A DNA stretch of 64,000 bases from CBDCWO01 sp965223405 (GTDB lineage: Bacteria > Bacteroidota > Bacteroidia > Chitinophagales > Saprospiraceae). The stretch's first letter is position 1; every line of letters starts with the position of its first letter. Position numbers and translations under genes: made by a program. The notes under the pieces were generated by a model, which searched no databases, was not told where the DNA came from, and saw only the letters and a program-made list of their open reading frames with translations. The stretch spans positions 1,302,001 through 1,366,000 of the forward strand of contig CBDCWO010000006.1 in the NCBI GenBank assembly GCA_965223405.1, read 5' to 3'. Positions 30,979-39,797 of the stretch are shown here, one piece after another.

Positions 30979-32760
30979 TTAATGTTTAATATCTACATAC
31001 CCATATTTATATACTTTATCATCAATAATAGGTGGTGCAGAATTTACAATTTGATTATTTTTAATTTCAGCTCCTCTAGGAATTGCTGGATCATCACCGT
31101 GTATTTCTTGCAACCAAGGAAATCGTTCACTCCAAGGCGGTTGATTTGTGGGAATTGCGTTTAAACGAGGCCACAAGGATAATTCACGATCGATTAAATG
31201 GTGTTTAAACCAATCAGAATATCCTCTGGCATCATACATAATTGATGCTTTCGGGCAATTTCTTAATGCATTGTTATTAATTTGATTATAACGTCCACCA
31301 CCAATTAATATCCCAGAAGGACAGTCTTCAATCTGATTATTAATAACACGTATTCCTGAGGCCAAATCATCTAAATAAATGGCCCAGTTATGATGGTGAC
31401 TTGCATGACCTAACTCACTGATAATATTTTCTCGAATCACGGTGCCACCCATAGTCCAGTCTCTACCACAATAAATGGCTCCAGCGTCCGAAGTATTTAA
31501 ACACACTTTTCTGATTTCATTTTGAGCAATCAAATGATCATTGCCAGAAAAAAGAATCGCATTATGAGGCGCAAAACTAATTTGGTTTCTTTCCACAATA
31601 TGCCCAACACCATTCAATTTAACCGCAGGGGCATAAGTTTTAACATGTCTTGAAAAGTAACTAATGGAACAATCTTCCACAAAATGGATCGCCTTTGTTA
31701 AAGAATTCTTATCCCCGCCTAAGAGTGAAATTCCAGTATTTCCAATGTATTTAAGAGTACTGTTTCTAACTCCACAATTATTTCCGTCAGTTATCATTAT
31801 CGCAGACCTACTGAATCCATAAATTTCACACCGATCAAGCTCTACAGATTTAGAATTAGAAATATTTACAGCTAAATCGTTATGATACCTAAAATTTATA
31901 TTTTCAATTTTTACTTGATTACAATCTTTTATGTCCAAAAGGGTGAAATCTTGATAGGCAATTTGAATAGATTCGACTTTCTCATTTGAAAAAGAATGGA
32001 TAAAACGGATTGTTCCTGTTTTAGGGTTAAAATAGTATTCATTTTCAACATCAACATATTCTGGTTGATTTATAGCATAAAAGAGGCCCCCAGATGGAGA
32101 TCCCATTCCATAATGGTGTGGAGCTGCAAGTTTAATCTCACCAGTTTCGGGATTTATTGAGTCAACTCGAATAATTTCGTCAGCCCACTTAAAACGCCAA
32201 TACCCGTTTAGAAATAAAGGAATATCTTTGTTGTAATTTTTTGAAAGATTAGCTGATACAAATTTTGCAGGTAGCTGCTTCGCTTCCTTATTTTTTGGCC
32301 TTTTACCAGCCACAATAATTGAATCCGCCTTTATGAATCCTTCATTAGGATAACGAGAAATGGATAGTGGAATTCCTGCAATATAGATTTCTGGCCACCC
32401 GGCATAACCTTTAAAAGAGTTTGGCCATGGTGGCATAATTAACTTTGGGTTAGAAATTTCATACATTCCGATTGCTTCATCCAGGCATGTCAAGTTTTTG
32501 AATGGCACTTCCATGCTAGAGGTTATTATTACTCCATTCGGGTTATCACCTTTAATAACAAGATTATTGACACCTGAAAGAAGTAATGGTTTCTGTATTA
32601 TGTACACTCCATCGGGAATCACTAAAACCGAATCCTTGTTTTTTACAGCAAAATCAATCATACTTTGCAAACTTTGTTGCTGTTTACATGAAAAATAACT
32701 TAATCCGAGAAAGGTAATTAGTGTTATTTTAAATAGATGTATTCTCTTTATTTGTATCAT
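30979..32760 (-). CDS. Secreted right-handed parallel beta-helix protein
   Basis: A 593-residue lipoprotein or exported protein (IHLFKITLITFLGLSYFSC, lipobox-like). The N-terminal region starts with a pectate-lyase-like rung (DSVLVIPDGVYIIQKPLLLSG), and the C-terminal half has repeating N-rich rungs such as IENINFRYHNDLAVNIS and IRVINNQIEDCPSGILIGGG. It is probably a polysaccharide lyase or hydrolase, or a carbohydrate-binding protein; the catalytic residues are not identifiable by eye. Confidence 0.8.
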   Translation of the reverse strand: MIQIKRIHLFKITLITFLGLSYFSCKQQQSLQSMIDFAVKNKDSVLVIPDGVYIIQKPLLLSGVNNLVIKGDNPNGVIITSSMEVPFKNLTCLDEAIGMYEISNPKLIMPPWPNSFKGYAGWPEIYIAGIPLSISRYPNEGFIKADSIIVAGKRPKNKEAKQLPAKFVSANLSKNYNKDIPLFLNGYWRFKWADEIIRVDSINPETGEIKLAAPHHYGMGSPSGGLFYAINQPEYVDVENEYYFNPKTGTIRFIHSFSNEKVESIQIAYQDFTLLDIKDCNQVKIENINFRYHNDLAVNISNSKSVELDRCEIYGFSRSAIMITDGNNCGVRNSTLKYIGNTGISLLGGDKNSLTKAIHFVEDCSISYFSRHVKTYAPAVKLNGVGHIVERNQISFAPHNAILFSGNDHLIAQNEIRKVCLNTSDAGAIYCGRDWTMGGTVIRENIISELGHASHHHNWAIYLDDLASGIRVINNQIEDCPSGILIGGGRYNQINNNALRNCPKASIMYDARGYSDWFKHHLIDRELSLWPRLNAIPTNQPPWSERFPWLQEIHGDDPAIPRGAEIKNNQIVNSAPPIIDDKVYKYGYVDIKH

Positions 32761-32800
32761 TTTTTCTTAATACTTTTACCATTGGTTACCGGTTTATTAT

Positions 32801-32874
32801 AAAGAAGCACTGTCGCTCCAGTGCATATGCAGTGCCGACTTTAGGAGACATTGATGTAAGCAGTGTTAGTCTTG
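32801..32874 (-). repeat. attC-like site after the esterase gene
   Basis: On the minus strand CAAGACTAAC (32874-32865) begins 11 bp after the esterase stop, then ACTG pairs with CAGT near 32810, followed by GCTTCTT as a degenerate core. The middle (CTCCTAAA, GTCGGCAC) recurs in the site at 35301-35369. CAAGACTAAC matches 7 of 10 with GAGGGCTAAC at the start of the same unit (34301-34310). Confidence 0.4.
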
Positions 32875-32884
32875 ATTATTTTAC

Positions 32885-34164
32885 TCATTCCTTGATCAAT
32901 TTCTTCAATTTTTCCTTTGACGGTGAATCTGGATTTAGTTCCAATGATTTCTTGAACTCCTGTGCTGCTTTTTCCTTCTTATTTAGGGTCAAATAAACCT
33001 CTCCCAAAGAATCATAGACACCGTAATTTTCAGGGTAATTTTCAGCATTCATTTTTAAGAGTTCAAGTGCTCTCTTTGGTTGTTTATAACTGTAAAGAAA
33101 AGTCATTCCTAACATATTTACCAATTCTTCATTTGGCAACACTTCATAATGCAATTGATCTGAAATAGTTTTATAGTGGTTTTTGGTGATTTCCAGCATA
33201 TCTGTTTTCGGGTTTCCAAAAAGATCCCAATCTACTCGAAACCTATAAAACTCAAACATCCACCAAAAGCATCATAATGCGAAATATATGTTACCGATCC
33301 ATGGTTGTCATCAGGGTAATATTTTCCTTTGCTCAAGAAACCATTTTGGTTTATAGTCTTCATGTGATTGGCAAGCGACATAGTATATCGGATGCCAGAT
33401 GTACTAGGTATTGTATCCTGCATTATCTCTTCAAGTGATTCATCGACCTCAAAACCGTTAGATTCACAGATAAACAATTTTTTGTTCTTATATCGCTCAT
33501 CCAAATACGGTGATTGCAGCATTTCTTTCAGAAGTTCTTGATCATTCCACCATAATGAAGGGTCGATAGCTATATAAGCATCAAACATTTTGGGGTGTTT
33601 ATTTAAAGCATACACCGTCAATAAGCCGCCAAGAGAATGACCTATCAATATTTTATAAGGTGCAATATTATACTTTGATGCCAGATGGGATTTTAATTCT
33701 TTATCAATAAAATAAAGAAAATTTTCTCCGCCACCGCCAGAGCTTCCAAGACCAAATGACCGAGATGCATCCTTCAGAGCACTGGGTGTTAAATCACGAG
33801 TTCTATTGGTATTTAGAATGCCAACAACAATCATCTCAGGACAAAAGGATTCCTCGCTCAAATGTTGCATCAAAGTGACAACTTTAGAAAAATTATTACT
33901 TCCATCCAAAACATAAACAACTGGCAGTAGGTAAGCAGGAGAATTTGATAAAGGAACATGTAATAATATCTTACGTTTTTCTTTCAGTATCTCAGAATAC
34001 AGACTATCAACTTGGCCAATGACTATCTCTCCTGAACCCTTTTGGGCAATGGCCTGAAAACTTATAAAAAGTAATAAAATAAGCAAGAATTTAATTTTGA
34101 GTCTACTCCGAAAACTCTGCAAATCCAAAAATGATTCTTTTGGGGATATTTTCATTTTTTTCAA
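32885..34164 (-). pseudogene. Frameshifted secreted esterase (enterochelin-esterase-like) with TPR tail
   Basis: The 5' part (34164-33232) encodes a signal peptide (FLLILLLFISFQAIAQ) and an alpha/beta hydrolase of the esterase-D type (VVYVLDGSNNF, nucleophile IGHSLGGLL, DDNHGSVTYISHYDA). The frame ends 16 codons later, while the downstream frame (33259-32885) continues exactly where the family would (MFEFYRFRVDWD, then TPR helices ending at KLKKLIKE). Lacking one base near 33262-33266 (YDAFGG should read like YDAxxWMFEFY), the protein is split. It may be a real inactivation or a sequencing error. Confidence 0.8.
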
Positions 34165-34302
34165 TTAGCTGATACTCAGGCATCAACGAATCTCAAAAAA
34201 TAAAAATCTCATCCAAAATAATTCATTTTATGAAAATTGATAGTTTTCAGAGTGGACTCAATTTTCATAATAGTTCATTTGCTGATTTTTTCTTCTTAAT
34301 GA

Positions 34303-34440
34303 GGGCTAACGGACTCGTATCACCGTCAGTTACGGATTATAAGTTAGTATTTTTTCGGTGAGGGTGGAAGCTGATTTGTAGGAAAATAGATTCATTTAAC
34401 TATCAGTCCGCCGTAATTGCGGTTATACAATGTTGGCATC
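34303..34440 (-). repeat. attC-like imperfect inverted repeat after the alpha/beta hydrolase gene
   Basis: The arms are 34303-34335 and 34411-34437 (plus strand). Matching blocks in order are GCTAAC/GTTGGC, GTAT/ATAC, ACCG/CGGT, CA/TG and TTACGG/CCGTAA, with unpaired bases mainly in one arm. On the minus strand it runs from GATGCCAAC, 8 bp after the stop codon, to GTTAGCCC. Terminal YAAC/GTTR cores with asymmetric bulges are typical of integron attC sites; the exact RYYYAAC/GTTRRRY consensus is not met. Confidence 0.55.
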
Positions 34441-34447
34441 TGTGCTT

Positions 34448-35275
34448 TTAATCTTCCTTGTTCCATTTCCCAGTTAGAAATTCGAGAGATACCCTTATAA
34501 ACTCCGTTTGAAAATCGGCATTTAGATGTGGTGTATGTCCGCCGTTAGGAACAATCCACAGCCGACTTTTAGGGATGCCTCTGTGCATTTCTAAACCAAG
34601 TTGTAAAGGAACAAAAGGGTCGTCGTCTCCTAATACCACCAACCAATTTGCCTTGATGGAATTCAACTTATCTGGTGTAAATGCAGGGTCATTATCAGAG
34701 AGTCTTCGCTCGTCGTAGAATGCTTTTGCCAAATATTCCTGTCTTTCAGGACCATGTTTTTCATTACCTTTCATAAAAGCATTCATTCCCGCTCTTTCTA
34801 TAATCTCTCGAGCCTTTGTGCTATAGTAAATATGCCCTCCAATGGTGATCACAGATTTAAACCTGTCTGGTTGCATTACATTAAGATAATGAAGAGTAGT
34901 GCCACCACTACTTGCACCAATTGCGTTCACTTTATCTAACTTTATGGAGTCGAGCAAAGCAATAATCATCTTTGCGTACTCTCCATGATCAAAATCAATA
35001 TCTTCCTCATTGTAAATATCAGATCGTCCATGTCCCATCATATCAACGGTGATTGTCCGGAATTGCTTTGAAAAAACTTCCACATATGGTTTCCAATTAT
35101 CCGCTGACCCAAAAAACTTGTGTAAAAATAAGAGTGTTTCTCCTTTACCTGTGTCTTCATAATAAATTTTGGTTCCGTTATAGTCAAAGTACTTTCCGTT
35201 AGCATTAACTTTAAACTGTCCGTATGTAGTGAGACAAGTAAGACAAACTAAAATTGAGAGTGTAAATCGTTTCAT
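34448..35275 (-). CDS. Secreted alpha/beta-fold hydrolase
   Basis: A 275-residue protein with a signal peptide (MKRFTLSILVCLTCLTTYG). The fold markers are LLFLHKFFGSADNW (oxyanion loop), DMMGHGRSD, nucleophile elbow AIGASSGGTTLHYL, DDDPFVP (acid) and the catalytic His in GGHTPH. Substrate unknown; similar proteins include prolyl aminopeptidase-like and lipase-like hydrolases. It lies in the cassette-like array, its stop 8 bp from an attC-like arm. Confidence 0.85.
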   Translation of the reverse strand: MKRFTLSILVCLTCLTTYGQFKVNANGKYFDYNGTKIYYEDTGKGETLLFLHKFFGSADNWKPYVEVFSKQFRTITVDMMGHGRSDIYNEEDIDFDHGEYAKMIIALLDSIKLDKVNAIGASSGGTTLHYLNVMQPDRFKSVITIGGHIYYSTKAREIIERAGMNAFMKGNEKHGPERQEYLAKAFYDERRLSDNDPAFTPDKLNSIKANWLVVLGDDDPFVPLQLGLEMHRGIPKSRLWIVPNGGHTPHLNADFQTEFIRVSLEFLTGKWNKED

Positions 35276-35300
35276 AATTTTTTGAATTTATTTCTGCAAT

Positions 35301-35369
35301 GGTGCCAGCGGTCTTGCTATGTGCCGTGCCGACATTTAGGAGGCATGGACATCATAGCTTGTGTTGAAC
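35301..35369 (-). repeat. attC-like site upstream of the alpha/beta hydrolase gene
   Basis: On the minus strand it runs from GTTCAAC (35369-35363, a full RYYYAAC match) through GCTATG paired with CATAGC, to CGCTGGCACC (degenerate core GCT). ATAGCAAGA before the core is shared with the sites at 39.5, 48.7 and 52.9 kb. It would close a cassette whose gene has been lost or displaced by the IS91-type element. Confidence 0.45.
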
Positions 35370-35409
35370 TAAATCGCTTTCAGCGATGGTCTTTACATTT
35401 TCAAAAAAA

Positions 35410-35456
35410 TTCCATAAGTCTAAAGAATTAAATAACCAAATAATAGACTTATGGAA
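35410..35456 (+). promoter_or_regulatory. 13-bp inverted repeat covering the integrase start codon
   Basis: TTCCATAAGTCTA (35410-35422) is the exact complement of TAGACTTATGGAA (35444-35456); the ATG at 35451 is within the second arm. It could hide the start codon in an mRNA hairpin or be an operator for the recombinase itself. Confidence 0.6.
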
Positions 35457-36344
35457 AATTCAAAAAAAGGCACTATTATTGATCGTGCCAAAAATGAAGT
35501 TAAAGATTTTCAAACAATGTATGCTCAACTAGAGCAAAAAGTTATGTTAGGAGGTCTTTCCCAAAGTACTTTGACCAATTATGGAAGATGTATCGCAAAG
35601 ATCAGTTTACACTTCCATTGTATTCCAATCAAATTAGAGGAGGAACAAATCAATGGATATTTACAAAGTTTAGTCCGGGGAGACTCTCCTTCTAAGAGTT
35701 ACTTTAAGCATACCGTTTATGGCTTACGATTCTTATTTCGGATTTATGATTTAGAGGATCGTGCCATTAGATTGCCAAGCCTGAAGAGGCAGAATAATTT
35801 ACCTGTTGTATTGAGTACACAAGAATGTAAACATTTATTTCGATCTGGTCGAATACTGAAACACCGAGTCATGTTATGCTTGATATATTCGGCCGGATTA
35901 CGGAGTATGGAAGTGCGTAATCTGAAAATTTGTGATATTGATTTTCAACGTATGACCATTCACATTCGCCAGACCAAATACAACAAAGACAGATATGTGC
36001 CTCTGAGTAAACTGATTGCAAGAGGATTGAATAAGTACATAGTTGCCTATTCACCTAAGGATTTTTTGTTCAATGGCAAATCGATTGGTTCTAAGCTATC
36101 TCCACGAGGAGTTCAATGGGCAGTGAAAGAGACCCTTAAGAGATCTCAGATCAAAAAAGATGTGACCGCTCACAGTCTTCGCCATAGCTATGCCACTCAC
36201 TTGCTGGAATACGGAATGGATGTCGATACATTAAGTAAATTATTAGGCCATGCTCATTTGAATACCACATTAATCTATCTGCACGTGGCGCGATTGAAAG
36301 GAACTGACCGGTTTAGCCCGTTTGATCGACTCTACGACGAATAG
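35451..36344 (+). CDS. Tyrosine recombinase associated with an IS91-type element
   Basis: A 297-residue site-specific recombinase with an N-terminal SAM-like core-binding domain and all catalytic residues: Arg in SAGLRSMEVR, HSLRHSY, LGHAHLNTT and Tyr in TLIYLHV. The end (SPFDRL) resembles the SPLD ending of integron integrases, but the protein has XerD length and lacks room for the extra IntI patch. A transposase remnant 3 bp downstream suggests it is the accessory integrase often carried by IS91-family elements. Confidence 0.88.
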   Translation: MENSKKGTIIDRAKNEVKDFQTMYAQLEQKVMLGGLSQSTLTNYGRCIAKISLHFHCIPIKLEEEQINGYLQSLVRGDSPSKSYFKHTVYGLRFLFRIYDLEDRAIRLPSLKRQNNLPVVLSTQECKHLFRSGRILKHRVMLCLIYSAGLRSMEVRNLKICDIDFQRMTIHIRQTKYNKDRYVPLSKLIARGLNKYIVAYSPKDFLFNGKSIGSKLSPRGVQWAVKETLKRSQIKKDVTAHSLRHSYATHLLEYGMDVDTLSKLLGHAHLNTTLIYLHVARLKGTDRFSPFDRLYDE

Positions 36345-36347
36345 CAG

Positions 36348-37060
36348 ATGGCACATATTAACGCCATTGCCGATATAATAAACGGCCAATGGAACAAGAT
36401 ACTTGCATTGTCCCCGGTGGTGGTGTAACCTTTAATGGAAAATGGAAAGAGGCCAATGGCAATGGTAAGTTTTTATTCCCGGTCAAAGCCTTGAGCTTGG
36501 TATTCAGAGCTAAGTTTGTAAAGGAACTGAAAAAATTCCTGGTAGCTAGTGGAATGGAATATATCTCAGATCTCCATGCCAAACTGTATGCAAAACCATG
36601 GGTTGTCTATGCCAAACCTCCTTTTGGTGGAGCAAAAGGTGTAATTCAATATTTGGCCAGATATACTCATAAAACTGCTATTACCAATCACAGGATTACT
36701 ACATATGATGAGGACTCTGTAACTTTTAGGTACACGGATTATCGTCATGCTAATCAAGTCAATTTAATACCCTTGAGTGCTTGGGAATTTGTGCGACGTT
36801 TAACATTACACATATTGCCTAAACGGTTCTTTAGAATACGCCATTTTGGTATCCTTAGCAGTCATTGGAAAAATAAGTTATTTCCAGAAGTCCCCAAACA
36901 AACCATGTCATGGAAACAGCTCTGGGATCAAAAAGGACTATTAATCGATCAGTGTCCTTATTGCAAAAATGGAAAACTTATTCTCGTCGCTAAAATTAAT
37001 CCCAACCGTGGACCCCCCAATTCTCTTAATTTAAATCCAATTCTTTCTTTAATATCCTAA
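36348..37060 (+). pseudogene. IS91-family transposase, internally deleted
   Basis: A short frame from ATG 36348 (MAHINAIADIIN, the likely original N-terminus) is joined after 12 codons, out of frame, to a 3' frame (36389-37060) that starts within the family at CIVPGGGV and continues AKPPFGGAKGVIQYLARYTHKTAI, ending normally. Roughly 150-170 codons, including the Cys4 zinc site and first catalytic His motif, are gone. The remnant cannot transpose by itself. Confidence 0.8.
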
Positions 37061-37279
37061 AAAGTAACTATGCCAGTACATAGTTTAAGATACTTATGTC
37101 AACCAGTAATTTTTGCTAAGCTAAAATCTCACATTCTGTTGTTTGATAGACCAAATCAAAGATTATTCGTTCTTTCTCTATTTAGTATACTCTGATGGTT
37201 GTAAATCTTAGTTGATTCTCAGGATTATTCAATTCAGTTTAAACATTGCTTTCTCCTAGGTTTGGGGTTCAGCATTTTC

Positions 37280-37341
37280 GTCCAACACGGGATTCAAAGC
37301 TCGGTCGTGCCGACCGCTTGAATCCTTATTTATTGTAGCAC
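37280..37341 (-). repeat. attC-like site after the GMC small-subunit gene
   Basis: On the minus strand it runs from GTGCTACAAT (37341-37332), through a stem GGATTCAAGC / GCTTTGAATCC with inner CGGTCG/CGACCG, to GTTGGAC (37286-37280), a full GTTRRRY match. TTGTAGCAC at the start of the same unit (39470-39462) is exactly complementary to GTGCTACAA here. The remainder of 37061-37375 shows no gene. Confidence 0.6.
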
Positions 37342-37375
37342 GTATTAATTCCCTAATCGTAAACAATTCAAAATT

Positions 37376-37828
37376 TTATTTCGGAATTCTCGTATGCCAA
37401 TTGGGATTGCCTAGACACGCTCCACATGTTGGTTCATTTGAAGCATAAAACCGTATTTCAACAAGGCTATATAATTTCTTGGTCAATGTAACCAATAATT
37501 CCTTTCCTTCTTTAGGTAAATTATTAAGATCTATTTCTTTAACCACAGCAGGTTCTTTAGGAATTTGCTTGGAAAGACTTTGAATCAAATCAACCGATTT
37601 TGGTAGATATTCCTTTGCAAAATCTGTTATAAGGAATCGATTTGTGAAATCTTCTGCTATTGAGTGATCTTCAAGCGTCCAGGGGCCAACAATATAGATT
37701 AGTCTTTTTAAAGATTCTTCAGCACTTAATTTAGATTCCTCAACACAGCTTATAAGTCCGGATAAAGGTATAAAAGCAAGTAGTCTAGAGCTTTGTATTG
37801 TAAATTGACGTCGAGTTATATTTTCCAT
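37376..37828 (-). CDS. GMC dehydrogenase small subunit (gluconate 2-dehydrogenase subunit 3-like), Tat-exported
   Basis: A 150-residue protein with a twin-arginine signal (TRRQFTIQSSRLLAFIPLSGLISC). The helical body and the end (EIRFYASNEPTCGACLGNPNW) fit the small subunits that accompany membrane- or periplasm-located GMC oxidoreductases and carry them out by hitch-hiking on the Tat pathway. It lies 7 bp downstream of the large subunit. No cytochrome subunit is present nearby. Confidence 0.75.
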   Translation of the reverse strand: MENITRRQFTIQSSRLLAFIPLSGLISCVEESKLSAEESLKRLIYIVGPWTLEDHSIAEDFTNRFLITDFAKEYLPKSVDLIQSLSKQIPKEPAVVKEIDLNNLPKEGKELLVTLTKKLYSLVEIRFYASNEPTCGACLGNPNWHTRIPK

Positions 37829-37835
37829 AATTATC

Positions 37836-39446
37836 TTATTTTTTCCCTTCTAGATGAGCTGCCAACCTTATAGCTAAAGCCGCAATTGTTAATGTTGGAG
37901 GGTTGGATCCCATGTGTGGAAATACCGAATTACTAACCAAGTGTAAATTTTCCAGTCCAAAAACTTTTAAATTTTCATCACAGACACCTTCATCTGGATT
38001 CTTGGCCATAGCAGTAGCTCCGGATGGATGATAACCAATTCCCCATTCAGGAGATGAAGGTTCAGAAAATCTTTTAGCCTCCATAGCTTCCGCTATATCA
38101 GGCACTAATTCCTCAAACTTCGCATTGGCTTTCCGATCCCATTCAGTAAGTCTCATTGTAATTTTTGCAACAGGATCCTCAAAAGCATCCTTTTTTTCTT
38201 TATCAAGTTCTAAAAATCCTTTGCCTTCAGTTTCAGTCATTATATACATCGTAGCCATATTTGGTAAACTGGCTTTGAGATCATCAATTGAAAGTACATT
38301 TTGCTCTATTGCCCACTTTGTGGCCTCATCTCCAACAGATGCGATCCAATCGATTTGGGGTGAAGTAAGTATTGTAAATGTGGGTTGAATTACTCTATTC
38401 ACGTGCTTACGGAAATGATCTGAAACCCAAGTCTCAAAACCTAATCTACTGCCTACAGGTCTACCAGTATCAAAAGTGACATAGCTACCACCGTGATCAC
38501 TGAATCCGGAACCTAGTTGTCCACCCATATTTCCAAGTCCGGCTTTATGTTTATTATTATCAGCAGATAGAAATAGCAATCGAGGCGTTTCTACTCCACC
38601 CATTGCAACTATAAAATTCTTAGCTAGAATGCTAAGGTCGGACTTATCTTCAATGCGTTTAGCATGAGCCGCCACTATTTTATCCCCTTTTGAATTGGTC
38701 TCTAACTTTCTTACACTCAACGTATCCAGTATTGTTACATTTTCGAGTTGTTCTAAAAGTGGGAGATGTACCCGATCAGGTGAATATCGAGCGCCTGAGG
38801 GACAAAATACGCAGGCCCTGCAAGCTAAGCATCCTGAACGACCACGATATGGAACAGAATTGACAGCTATTGGGCAAGAGTGGCCTGTTATTCCCAATTT
38901 TTTGAGCGCAGGACCAACAATTTCACTATCGAAATATGAAAAAGAATGACCTGGCATAGGGAACGATCCAGATCTTGTAGATGCATAAGGATTGTCGTTA
39001 TTTCCCGAAACACCTACCTCATGTTCTGCTTTCAATAGCCAAGGTTCCAATTCAGCGTATGATATGGGCCAATCACGACCATAACCGAAAAGAGTTTTTA
39101 CTTTCATGTCTTCCATGATTGGCCGCATCATGAGGCCTTCAAAATGAAGAGCTGTACCGCCCAGTCCAAACAATCTATAATTAGTCCATTCAATCACATC
39201 ATCTTTTGCAGTCTCCGAACTTAATGGTGTTATTATGGACGGGTCAACATCATCATTGTAATCAGCAAAATCATTTAAGTCCTTTTTGCTTTGTTGCAAC
39301 ATATTAGCACGATCTTCTTCTGAAAATCGAGGTCCCTGATCTACGATAATTACCTTTTTCCCAGATGACGCCAATTTGCTTGCCACCAAAATTCCTGCAA
39401 TGCCTCCCCCGAGGATACAGTAATCTGTTTTTAATTCTTTCATCAT
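37836..39446 (-). CDS. GMC-family FAD-dependent dehydrogenase, large subunit
   Basis: A 536-residue flavoprotein that oxidises an alcohol or sugar. FAD-binding GGGIAG near residues 13-18, VDQGPRFS, GLGGTALHFEG, and the C-terminal catalytic region GIGYHPSGATAM and SNSVFPHMGSNPPTLTIAALA are present. Four cysteines at 206, 209, 212 and 215 in CLACRACVFC suggest an iron-sulfur cluster, as in the large subunit of fructose dehydrogenase. It has no signal of its own and probably uses its partner's Tat signal. The substrate is unknown. Confidence 0.88.
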   Translation of the reverse strand: MMKELKTDYCILGGGIAGILVASKLASSGKKVIIVDQGPRFSEEDRANMLQQSKKDLNDFADYNDDVDPSIITPLSSETAKDDVIEWTNYRLFGLGGTALHFEGLMMRPIMEDMKVKTLFGYGRDWPISYAELEPWLLKAEHEVGVSGNNDNPYASTRSGSFPMPGHSFSYFDSEIVGPALKKLGITGHSCPIAVNSVPYRGRSGCLACRACVFCPSGARYSPDRVHLPLLEQLENVTILDTLSVRKLETNSKGDKIVAAHAKRIEDKSDLSILAKNFIVAMGGVETPRLLFLSADNNKHKAGLGNMGGQLGSGFSDHGGSYVTFDTGRPVGSRLGFETWVSDHFRKHVNRVIQPTFTILTSPQIDWIASVGDEATKWAIEQNVLSIDDLKASLPNMATMYIMTETEGKGFLELDKEKKDAFEDPVAKITMRLTEWDRKANAKFEELVPDIAEAMEAKRFSEPSSPEWGIGYHPSGATAMAKNPDEGVCDENLKVFGLENLHLVSNSVFPHMGSNPPTLTIAALAIRLAAHLEGKK

Positions 39447-39461
39447 TATAATTTTATATAT

Positions 39462-39702
39462 GTGCTACAACATCTTGCTATCCGGAACTTTCTCTAAAAA
39501 GTTCCTGATATACGCTATTGTCTATGGGTTATTTTCTGTTTTGGTGGAAGTACCAAGATCGAGAAAATCTAGCGGACTAAATAGTTTTTTCCTGCTCTTT
39601 TGGGTAATATGCGTATAAATATCAGTTGTCTCACTGCTATATGGTTTTGTACACTTGGTCGTAAAACTTTGGTTTTGCATCCTCATCTACATGGCATTGT
39701 TC
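39462..39702 (-). repeat. attC-like site (copy A) within a 230-bp dispersed repeat
   Basis: TATCCGGAACTTT (39479-39491) pairs with AAAGTTCCTGATA (39498-39510) with one mismatch, and on the minus strand GATAGCAAGATG-TTGTAGCAC follows, ending 16 bp before the GMC gene start. Positions 39473-39702 are nearly identical to 52931-53160. Three 19-bp imperfect tandem units occur at 39798-39854. Otherwise 39703-40149 shows no gene. Confidence 0.6.
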
Positions 39703-39797
39703 CTAACAGAGGTTTAGATCACAGAGCTATCCGATTTTCTATTCTCCCCTTAAATTCGAAAATCTAAAACCCATAATTTGGCCTCCGCTACGTCCAA

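Larger units (their letters stand above)
35410..37060 (+). mobile_element. IS91-family element remnant (recombinase plus internally deleted transposase)
   Basis: The recombinase gene is intact, but the transposase gene has lost its zinc-finger and N-terminal catalytic part. Ends are not defined; the boundaries given are those of the inverted repeat and the last stop codon. IS91-type elements lack terminal inverted repeats and target duplications, so none is expected. It interrupts the otherwise minus-strand accessory array. Confidence 0.65.

Noticed and set aside
32885..33259. A separate TPR gene starting at MFEFYRF
   Set aside because: It continues the esterase family sequence after a one-base shift and has no upstream spacing or start context of its own; treated as part of the frameshifted gene.
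34278..34292. A solo end of the 1772-bp IS (TTTGCTGATTTTTTC)
   Set aside because: 15 bases match the IS left end, but the leading GG, the flanking sequence and a partner end are absent; probably chance in T-rich DNA.
35451..36344. A bona fide integron integrase (IntI)
   Set aside because: The protein is XerD-sized and the segment before HSLRH is too short for the extra IntI patch; adjacency to an IS91 transposase fits better.
39473..39702. A short IS or MITE
   Set aside because: No terminal inverted repeats at the ends of the 230-bp repeat and no target duplication could be seen; the shared hairpin lies at one end only.
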